Program-made: the position numbers and the translations under genes
Shown here: in pieces, positions 21,541-28,376 of the stretch
Numbering within the stretch: position 1 is the first letter of the stretch
Layout of the letters: every line of letters begins with the position of its first letter
Assembly (NCBI GenBank): GCA_022579005.1
Contig: MU401812.1
Location: 1 to 28,376, forward strand
Length of the DNA: 28,376 nucleotides
Direction of reading: 5' to 3'
DNA from: Poronia punctata
Taxonomy: Eukaryota > Ascomycota > Sordariomycetes > Xylariales > Xylariaceae
The notes under the pieces: generated by a model
Seen by the model: only the letters and a program-made list of their open reading frames with translations
The model's database searches: none
Told to the model about the DNA's origin: nothing

Positions 21541-23835
21541 ATTTATTAATATTTTAAGCTATAGCTTAAATAGCTTTTAGTACTAAGCTAGCTTAGTATA
21601 ATTAAATTAATATATAGCTTTGCTAATTAGCTTATATTAAGCATATTAGTATTATTAAAATAGCTTTAAAATAGTAGCATATATAAATATAGCTAAAATT
21701 AATATAATTATAATTGCTTTTGCTTAATAATATATAATATAATAGTTAAATACTATAATTATTTATATTAATAATATAATAGCTTAAGCTAGCATTATAA
21801 ACGCTTTACTATAAAACTTGCTTTTTTTAGCTTTGCTTTATTAAGTACTAATAATAGTAATAATATTAAATATTTTATTATATATTTATTATGTTTTTTA
21901 GCTAATAATAGCTTAGCTAACGCTTTTTTATAGTTTAATACTTAAATATTAACTAACTTATATTTTATTTAGCAGCTTTTTTTAAAAAGTACTTTTTTAA
22001 GCGCTTTTTTAAGCATATAGCAAGCTTAATAATAAACTTAAACTATATTTATTTACTTTAAGCTAATATAGTAAAGTTTACTTAGTAAAAATATAAATTA
22101 GTAATAAGCTAATTTAAATAATAGTATAGCTTTTATAGCTTTTAGCTTTAGCTTGCTTAAAAAAAAGTTTTTGCTTATTATATTTTTAACTATATTTATA
22201 AATAATTAATAACTTATATTTAAAAGTTAATACTTTTATTTTACTTATTTAAACTATAAGCAATTTATATTAACTTAATACTTAACTTAATAGTTTTTAA
22301 TAGCTTATATATTTGCTATTTAATATAAAAAACAACGTACTTTTTATTTTATTTTATATATAATAAAAAAAAGTAAGTAATTTTAGCTTAGCTATTAATA
22401 TAATTATTATTTATTTAAGCTTATATAAGCAAAACTTAAAAAATATTTATATTGCTAATATAGCATTTTTATTAGCTTAGTATAGCTTTTTATACTTTAG
22501 CAAAATTATTTATTTTAATTATAATACTTTAAATATTTACTATTTTATAAAGCTTAGCTTAATATAAAAATATATTAACTTTTTGCTTTAAGCTAACTAC
22601 TTTTATATTTTTTTTTATACTTTAAAAATAAATTATAACTAAAATAGTATAAATATTATAATTTATATAACTAAGCTAATAGCTTGCTTAGTTAAGTATA
22701 TAAAAGCTTTGCTTAGTTAAACTTTATTTTTAGCTTATATTGCTAGCTTTTTACTTTTTTTTTAACTTAAAGCTAGCATATTTTTATATTAAAAAGCTTT
22801 AGCTATTTTAATAAAATGCTTAGCTAACTTTAATATTTTATTAAAAATTTATATTAAATATAGCTTTTATAAAAAAGCAATATAGTATGCTTATAATATA
22901 AGCTTAATAAGCATTAAAATTAAACTACTTAGTAAATAGTTATTAAATATATTTAAACGCTATTATAAAGCATTACTTTTAAACTTTTTTAAACTTTAAA
23001 GCAAGTTTATTATAAGCTTTAGTACTTAATAGTTAATATAGTTTACTTATAATATTATATACTTTATTTTACTTAAATAATTAAATTTTTTATAAATTAT
23101 AAACAAAGCGCTACTAGCTTATAATAGTTATATATATTAAAATTTATTTTATATTTTAAGCAAATAGTAAGTTTAATAACTTAAATTTTTTATAAAGTAT
23201 AAGTAATATAATAATAATTTACTACTAATTTATAAAACCTACTTTTTAGCTTTTTTATTTTTATTTCTTACTTTTATTAACTTTTTATTTTAAGCAGCAG
23301 CTTTAGCTTTATATGCTTTTTTTTTTACTTATAAGCATTTTTAACCTTTTTTAAAAAAGCTTTTTAAAAATATTAGTTTTTATAATATATTAGCAATTTA
23401 TAGCTAAATTGCTAAAAAAGCACTTATAGCTTATTTTATAAAAAGTAAGTTTTTATTTTAAATTATTTAAAAGTTAAATAGCTTTATATACTATAAACTA
23501 TATATTAAACTTTTTTTTAATATTATAGCGTTTAATAAAAAGCTACTAAAATATTAATATAGCAATAATATATTATGCTTTTTTAACTTTACTTATAATA
23601 TAATAGCTATTGCTTTTTTATTTTTTATAAAACTTAATATATTATATATACTTATTAGTTTTTAAAATATAGTTTATAATATAAAAGTTATTATAATTTT
23701 ATAAACTATTAGTAGTATACTATAATATTAGCGCTGCTTTATAAAAATTTAGTTTTTATTTACTTAAGTAATAAAATTAAAGCAATTTTTATAAAGTATA
23801 TTTTGTTTTTTAAAACTTAATAAATTTTAATTTAT
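21541..23835 (+). pseudogene. Decayed RNase H and recombinase N-terminal region of the YR element
   Basis: This lies between the readable reverse transcriptase and the recombinase core. RNase H and the SAM-like N-terminal domain of the tyrosine recombinase are expected here. Plausible fragments occur but none carries enough landmarks to be claimed. Assignment is by position between two identified domains on the same strand. Confidence 0.4.
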
Positions 23836-24490
23836 AAATTATTAAAAGCTTATTACTAAGTTATAAAAATAGCATTTATACTTATTATTATATTTAAAAT
23901 ACTTAAAATTTATAAGCGCTAAAAGTATTTTTTTTATTTTAAGCATACTAATTAAAACATTGCTTTTATAAAGTATTAATAATATTTTATTAATTTATAC
24001 TTTAACAGCTTTTAAAAAACTTACTTTAATATAATTTAATAATAAAAAGCAATAAAAAAAAACTTATTTTTTAAAAAAGTAATATAAAAAAAAAAAAAAA
24101 AAGGTTTAGCAACTTAAAAAAAAGCTTTTTTTTATGCTTGTTTTTTACTTACTTTTATTACTTTTTTAAATAATATAGCACTATTAGCGCTTACTAATAT
24201 TATATTATTTTTTACTACTAAGCTTTAGTTACTTTTTATTTTAAAACTAATAACTACTTATTATAAAACTAACTTCTTTTTTATTTTAATTTAAAACTTG
24301 CTTACGCTTTATATTTTTTACTAATTTAAAAGTTAATAACTTTATATTAATATATTTTATTAAAAGTTTAACTTAAATATAATTAAGCATAAATATAAGT
24401 AGCTGCTAGCTAGCTAGCAATTTAGTTATATATTATAATTTTTACTTAGCTATAGCTATATTAATTAAGCTTAATAAAAGCTTTGCTATT
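23836..24490 (+). pseudogene. Probable tyrosine recombinase (YR) of the DIRS/Ngaro-like element
   Basis: In the plus-strand frame starting at 23836 the reading is KLLKAYY*VIKIAFILIIIF, KILKIYK (23896-23916), then KHTN*NIAF near 23941 and FNSF*KTY near 24001. This matches the order of the tyrosine-recombinase catalytic domain in these retroelements: A-F-x-L-x-x-x-x-G-x-L-R-x-x-E (box I; the Arg would be AAA at 23905, from AGA), the H-L-T-x-x-D-I-x-F segment, and the S-K-T-D segment with the beta-turn Lys. Downstream KHKYK at 24385-24399 has the H-x-x-R spacing of box II (His intact, Arg now AAG). After a one-base shift AAS*LAI follows, compatible with G-A-A-T/S-x-A. The C-terminal part, including the nucleophilic Tyr, would fall inside repeat B1. 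The enzyme would cut and rejoin the circular cDNA with the target. The call combines motif order with the split repeats; individually the motifs are weak. Confidence 0.6.
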
Positions 24491-24662
24491 AATATAGCTA
24501 TATAATACTAACTTATAAAATATTAGCTAAGCTTACTAATAAAACTTTATTTTATTAAGCTTATTATATATTTTTTTTGCTAGCTAGCTATAAAGCTTAT
24601 ACTTTTTTAATATATATACTAATTAACTTTATAAAATATATGCTTATAAGTATACTATAAAT
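24396..24662 (+). repeat. Split direct repeat B1
   Basis: It aligns gap-free with 24902 onward at a constant offset of 506. Over 265 bp I count 39 differences, of which 36 are C to T or G to A in this copy, one the reverse, and two transversions. It starts TAAGTAGCTGCTAGC and joins A2 directly at 24662/24663. It probably encoded the end of the recombinase. Confidence 0.82.
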
Positions 24663-24762
24663 AGCTTAGTTTATAAGCTTATAAAGCTTTACTTATAACT
24701 TTACTTTTTATATTATATTTTTTATATATATTTTATAGCGCTAATAAGTTAAAATTAACTTA
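24663..24762 (+). repeat. Split direct repeat A2
   Basis: This is a gap-free 100-bp match to A1, beginning AGCTTAG and ending AATTAACTTA. It is more mutated than A1 at most differing positions. It is contiguous with B1, forming the composite B1A2 that resembles a joined terminal junction. Confidence 0.8.
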
Positions 24763-24901
24763 CTTACTATTTTTATTTTAACTAGCTAGCACTATATATT
24801 ATTAAAAAAAGGGGTTTAAAAATAAAAAAAGCTTAAATAAGCTAAAATAGCTATATATTTTTATTTTTTAGTTTTTTATTTTAAGTTTTTTTTTTTTTAA
24901 C
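24763..24901. other. Spacer between A2 and B2
   Basis: 139 bp of A/T runs, with a short GGGG at 24811-24814, AAAATAAAAAAAGC and TTTTATTTTTTAG segments that are partly complementary, and a 13-T run just before B2. It has no match to either end of the coding region. Confidence 0.6.
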
Positions 24902-25169
24902 TAAGCAGCTGCTAGCTAGCTAGCAATTTGCTTATATATTGCAATTTTTACTTAGCTATAGCTATATTAATTAAGCTTAATAAAAGCTTTACTATTAATA
25001 TAGCTACGTAACGCTAACTTATAAAATACTAGCTAAGCTTACAAATAAAACCTTATTTTATTAAGCCTGCTACGTACCTTTCTTGCTAGCTAGCTGCAAA
25101 GCTTACGCTCTCCTAATATACGTACTAATTAACCCTACAAAATGTGTGCTTACAAGTGTGCTATAGATG
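24902..25169 (+). repeat. Split direct repeat B2 (right terminus)
   Basis: This is the less mutated copy of B, retaining GCA, TGC, CGT and CTCTCC words that are ATA/TTT-type in B1. Similarity to B1 runs from TAAGCAGCTGC to CTATAGATG and stops at about 25169, the same internal point at which B1 meets A2. This marks the right edge of the element. Confidence 0.82.
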
Positions 25170-25653
25170 CGTAGTAGGCAGCATTAGTTTCTACTTGCAT
25201 TTGCAGATTTTAGTTTATTTATTCTTTTATTACTAAAAACCGGGCTTTAGCAAATACCTTATTGCTTATTACTTTTATAAAGTAGTTAAAAAATATAAAG
25301 GCCGCGTTTATCTTTTAAAGCTTTATATTTTCTTTTTATTTATATTTCTTTATATATAAGGTCGTTAGTTTTTTATAGTTAAAATAAACAAAGTTTTTAA
25401 ATATATATTATATTAGTTTTTTATATTTTATTAAATTTTAAGGTTTTATGCTTTAAAGATTATTTAAGTTTAACTAAACCTATTGTCTAGGTTTAACAAT
25501 ATATTAATTATTAGTTTATAAGACTAAGAGGTATACTTTTTTTAGCATAGTATTAAAAAAGTCTAAAAACTAAATATTTATTATATTTAATCTAGTTAAT
25601 TTTATTATATTAAGTAGTTAGATAGTAAAATAATTAAAGTTTTTTTAAATAGT
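25170..25653. other. Spacer with a less mutated island
   Basis: The first 170 bp keep more G+C (AACCGGGCTTTAGC near 25239, GGCCGCG near 25301) than the surroundings. Short plausible readings exist on both strands, but none is recognisable. A hairpin AAACCTA/TAGGTTT lies at 25476-25494. One arm of the recurrent palindrome (AAAAACTAAATATTTA) is at 25565-25580. Confidence 0.5.
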
Positions 25654-26391
25654 TAATATAATAACCTTTAAATTATAATAAGGTTAAAAAGAATAACTAG
25701 TATAAAAACTAATATATATTCTATATTAACAATAAAATTTAAAAGTAAAAAACTAAAAACTAAAATATATAGTATAGTATTGTTTACACTTATTTATATT
25801 TCCTTTATTCTAAGGTTTTATTATAGCCCTTGCTTAAAGTTTAATTATAGCTATTACCTTTTACTATAAGCCTTTAACAAAAGGGTGGTAGTTACGGTCT
25901 TATAACTATTAGATTAACAGGTCTATCCTATGTCTATAGGATTAATTAGATCAATATATATAGAGACCACCTTTCTGTTATATTAACTAGGTTTTAGCTT
26001 AGTAACAATGCTTAAAGTTTTAAGAAACAACCTTGCATATTACTTTAGCTAGGATGTAGGCTTTAAAAAGGTGCAAGATAAATGCTAAGGTTTTAAAAAA
26101 GAATGTACTTAATTTATACCTAGCTGCTGCTATAAAAAAAAGTAAAATATAACTAAATAGGTCGTATTAATTAATTAACTTACTGCACTGTTTAGTAAAA
26201 AAAACTATAAAGGAGTATAGTAAATTCTATAAATTAATAATGTAAAAAGGAAAGAATCTAGCAAGCCTAGGTTAATTAGCTAATAATAACTAATTAGCCT
26301 TAGTGCACTAGTTCTTATTTAATCTAGCTATCTAATCTAAGGCTATAAGACTTTATCTTTATAATAGGTCTTTTTATAATACGTTATATTA
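25654..26391 (-). repeat. Near-complete solo LTR of the element 1 Ty3/gypsy family
   Basis: The 738-bp unit matches both LTR remnants of element 1: 25661-25985 to 12655-12975 and 26190-26391 to 5190-5396. Between them is about 200 bp with no other copy in the window, as expected for a whole LTR. Its ends, TAATATAA and TTATATTA, form an 8-bp inverted repeat consistent with a RIP-altered TG...CA pair. It keeps noticeably more C and G (CTATCCTATGTCTATAGG near 25923) than the other copies. Flanking pentamers (ATAGT, TTAAT) do not match, so a target-site duplication is not evident. Strand is given by element 1's coding direction. Confidence 0.72.
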
Positions 26392-27589
26392 TTAATAAAG
26401 CTATATTTTAAATCTTTTTAATTTAATATATTTTAAAAGCGCTACTTTTAAGCCTATTTTATTATACGTTTTTATATTATATTTAATAAAAGTTATATAC
26501 TTTTTTTTTTAGTTGTTTTATACTAATACTTTTTTAAAAGCTTTTTTAAAATTGCTTGCTTTAAACTAGCTTTAATAGCTTAAGCATTACTAAAAAAATA
26601 AAAGTTTTGTTTATAAATAAAGTTTTAAAATATATTTAACTTTTTTTATTAATTTTTTAGCTATACTTAGTTTTAACTTTTGCTTTTAAAAGCTTTTAAG
26701 TAACTATACTATATAGTGCTTACTTTTAAATTAATTAGTTTTTTATAGTACTTTTTAAAAATACTTTTGCTGCTATAGCTATGCTTTTAATCTTTTATTA
26801 AATAGTGTTAAAATCCTTTTTAATACCCTTAACCTTATTAACTATATTAGGACTATTAAAACGTAAATATCTTATAAACATAAATATTTAGTTTTTTATA
26901 TATTTGTTATAAATTGCGTTAAACTTACTTTATTAAAAAAGTATATGCGCAGTATATGTACATAGTATATAACTAGTATATAAAAAGTATACGTTTTTTG
27001 CGTATTAAATATATAAGGTATATATGTCCTTTTTATATTGCTAATAAGTTTTAATTAACTATAAACTTTTATAGCTATATAAAACTTGCTAAAAAAAGTC
27101 CTTATAATTTTTTTTCTTTTTAATTAATTAAGTTAATATAGTATTATAAATAGTAATATGTTGTAATTATATTAACTTTTAGCTAAACTAATACTAATTA
27201 GTAGTTAAATTAATAATTATAAAAAAGCAAGGTTTAAAGACAAAAACTATTGTTATACTTATTTCTTACTTAATTTAAAGTTGCTTTAGCTTTATATTGC
27301 TTTTAAAATTTATTATATTTAAGTAAATAATAAATAAAAAATTTAACTTAAATTGTTATATAACTACTTAAAAAAATAAAGTAAGCAAAAAAAGCATATA
27401 TTAAATTATAGTAAGCATTTTATAAGTTATATACTAATAAAATAAAAAATAGTAAGCATTTTTTATTACTTTTAACTTATAGCTAATTTAAAAACTAATT
27501 AGTATTAATTTATAATAATATTATTATTATGTAACTTTAGTTTATTTTCAAAAAAAAAATTTAAAAAACTAACTCTAACAATAAGTTAC
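26392..27589. other. AT-rich flank, no gene recognised
   Basis: No supportable coding frame. It contains the inverted palindrome arm TAAATATTTAGTTTTT (26881-26896), a degenerate array at 26940-26990, direct copies of ATAGTAAGCATTTT near 27409 and 27449, and an inverted pair, ACTAATACTAATTAG near 27185 against ACTAATTAGTATTAA near 27494. Confidence 0.5.
26940..26990. repeat. Degenerate AGTATAT tandem array
   Basis: Five units beginning AGTATA recur with spacing of 11, 13, 11 and 11 bp (tails GCGC, GTACAT, AACT, AAAA, CGTTT). In such AT-rich sequence the period could be partly coincidental. Confidence 0.45.
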
Positions 27590-27755
27590 AGCAAACAAAG
27601 TGGATTAAAATAGGTGCAAAGCATTAAAAGTAAAACTATACGCTTAAAAATGTAATGTAATTAACTATGATCTATAAAAGTATCTGACTAGGTCTAAGGT
27701 GCTTTATATATTTCTAGTACCCTTTAGGTATAGGTACATGTTATATAATAGTCTA

Positions 27756-27774
27756 AGATACGCGCAGCGTATCT
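27756..27774. repeat. Hairpin AGATACGC-GCA-GCGTATCT
   Basis: Perfect 8-bp arms with a 3-base loop; GC-rich for this window. Confidence 0.8.
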
Positions 27775-27775
27775 C

Positions 27776-27794
27776 ACCTTATCTAAGATAAGGT
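27776..27794. repeat. Hairpin ACCTTATCT-A-AGATAAGGT
   Basis: Perfect 9-bp arms with a single-base centre, starting one base after the previous hairpin ends. Confidence 0.8.
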
Positions 27795-27802
27795 CACTAT
27801 AT

Positions 27803-27844
27803 ACCTGGTTACCTAAGGTACTTCTAATACCTTTAGGTCCAGGT
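27803..27844. repeat. Long imperfect hairpin, ACCTGG/CCAGGT outer stem
   Basis: Outer arms ACCTGG (27803-27808) and CCAGGT (27839-27844) pair perfectly. Inside, ACCTAAGGTA pairs with TACCTTTAGGT with one bulged base, around a 7-base loop. Confidence 0.75.
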
Positions 27845-27860
27845 TATATGCTTTATTCGT

Positions 27861-28376
27861 TACACTAACTATATTAAAAATTGTAATATATATAGTAGTT
27901 AGTACTACTTTACTTTAAAAACGCTTTTAATAATAACTTAAATTAAGTTAAAATTTTTAAAAAAATAAGTATAGCTGTTTATTTATTAAAAAAGCATATT
28001 ATTTTTAAAAAATAAAGTATAAAAAAACTTAACTTTAAAATACTAGTAAAAAATAAGCTAAATATATACGTTTTATATAAAATAACTAAGTATATATATA
28101 TATAGCTTAATAATAAAAACTTTTTATAAGTTATTTAAAAAGATTTTAAAAAATAAATATGCTAATATTTTAATAATATAGTATATATAGTATAATATTT
28201 ATTATTACTAGTACTATAGCAAAAAAGTATTAATTATAGCTTAATTTAAAGCTATAATATAATAAGCAATAAGTTGCTTATTATTATAAATAGCAATATA
28301 ACTATTAGCAAAGCTTAGTACTTTTTTTATATATTTTTAATTAAAAAATAAAAACTTAGTTTAACTTTTATATTTA
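27861..28376. other. AT-rich gene-free flank
   Basis: Strongly AT-rich sequence with (TA)n runs (near 28091-28104). An inverted pair ACTATATTA / TAATATATATAGT lies near 27867-27896, beside the hairpin island. Nothing coding was recognised. Confidence 0.55.

Larger units (their letters stand above)
18940..25169 (+). mobile_element. Tyrosine-recombinase (DIRS/Ngaro-like) retrotransposon relic with split direct repeats
   Basis: Two different sequences, A (100 bp) and B (about 267 bp), are each present twice in direct orientation and in a special order: A1 at 18940-19039, then 5.36 kb of former coding sequence, B1 at 24396-24662 fused directly to A2 at 24663-24762, a 139-bp spacer, and B2 at 24902-25169. 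Neither copy pair has an indel. The fused B1A2 sequence joins the left terminal and right terminal sequences, as in the split direct repeats of PAT/Ngaro-type elements, where it templates closure of a circular DNA intermediate. The plus strand carries a reverse transcriptase of DIRS/Ngaro type (20701 on) and a probable tyrosine recombinase (23836 on), in the expected order. Total length, 6.2 kb, suits the group. Alternative: an LTR element whose outer LTRs were both cut at the same base. That needs a coincidence at 24662/24663 and does not predict a recombinase. Confidence 0.75.
27590..27860. other. Least mutated island, with three consecutive hairpins
   Basis: This segment has the most ordinary base composition in the window, with many TpC, CpC, GpG and GpA steps that are almost absent elsewhere. 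It contains no open frame of note. Between 27756 and 27844 it holds three hairpins in a row. Possible origins are a short element below the RIP length threshold, a single-copy sequence, or a recent insertion. Confidence 0.6.

Noticed and set aside
24396..24762. Interpretation of B1A2 as an ordinary 367-bp LTR with truncated partners at 18940 and 24902
   Set aside because: It would require both partners to break at the same internal base, and the DIRS-type RT plus recombinase motifs favour split direct repeats. Kept as the alternative hypothesis.
24900..25320. Attractive minus-strand and plus-strand readings across B2 and the island to its right when stops are treated as Gln
   Set aside because: Several frames on both strands looked equally protein-like, so the impression is not evidence. 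The plus-strand RT and YR readings give an independent orientation.
27590..27860. tRNA or 5S rRNA gene in the preserved island
   Set aside because: No A-box/B-box pair, cloverleaf or 5S-like sequence is visible; the hairpins are consecutive simple stems.
1..28376. Mitochondrial origin, suggested by the very high A+T content
   Set aside because: No mitochondrial protein, rRNA or tRNA genes are present, and the content is nuclear-type LTR and YR retrotransposons with directional transition decay.
1..28376. CRISPR array, prokaryotic operons or riboswitches
   Set aside because: No regularly spaced repeats with unique spacers, no Shine-Dalgarno-linked ORFs and no open frames of gene length exist.

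Overview
The window is a gene-poor, roughly 80% A+T block with no intact gene. It looks like nuclear heterochromatin of a filamentous (probably ascomycete) fungus that has been mutated to near saturation by repeat-induced point mutation (RIP). Where two copies of a repeat can be compared, almost every difference is C to T or G to A. In the frames that still align with transposon proteins, the stops are TAA or TAG (former Gln or Trp codons) and catalytic Asp codons have become Asn. The host is inferred from this pattern; no host gene is present to confirm it.

Reading frames while treating TAA/TAG as decayed sense codons recovers several transposons. (1) 783-3699 is flanked by about 77-bp terminal inverted repeats, a probable DNA transposon of unknown family. 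(2) 5190-12975 is a Ty3/gypsy LTR retrotransposon on the minus strand: LTR remnants at 5190-5396 and 12655-12975, and more than 200 codons of reverse transcriptase and RNase H at 7630-8277. A near-complete solo LTR of the same family lies at 25654-26391. (3) 12976-18939 is a second, different Ty3/gypsy element, also minus strand, with a Gag CCHC knuckle at 17669-17710 and a clear reverse transcriptase at about 15790-16311. (4) 18940-25169 is the most interesting object. It is a plus-strand element whose terminal sequences are arranged A1 - coding region - B1A2 - spacer - B2 (split direct repeats), with a DIRS/Ngaro-type reverse transcriptase and a probable tyrosine recombinase. This combination is diagnostic of the tyrosine-recombinase (YR) retrotransposons, which integrate without a DDE integrase.

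The remaining sequence (1-782, 3700-5189, 25170-25653, 26392-28376) is AT-rich with no recognisable gene. Within it and within element 1 are islands of higher complexity (about 3060-3400, 25020-25340, 27590-27860) that appear less mutated. The last holds three consecutive hairpins in about 90 bp. Minor repeats include a 21-bp tandem array (11721-11800), an approximately 11-bp degenerate array (26940-26990) and a recurrent AAAACTAAATATTTA palindrome. Nothing here is expected to encode a functional protein; the value of the window is as a nested transposon graveyard and a record of the mutational process.
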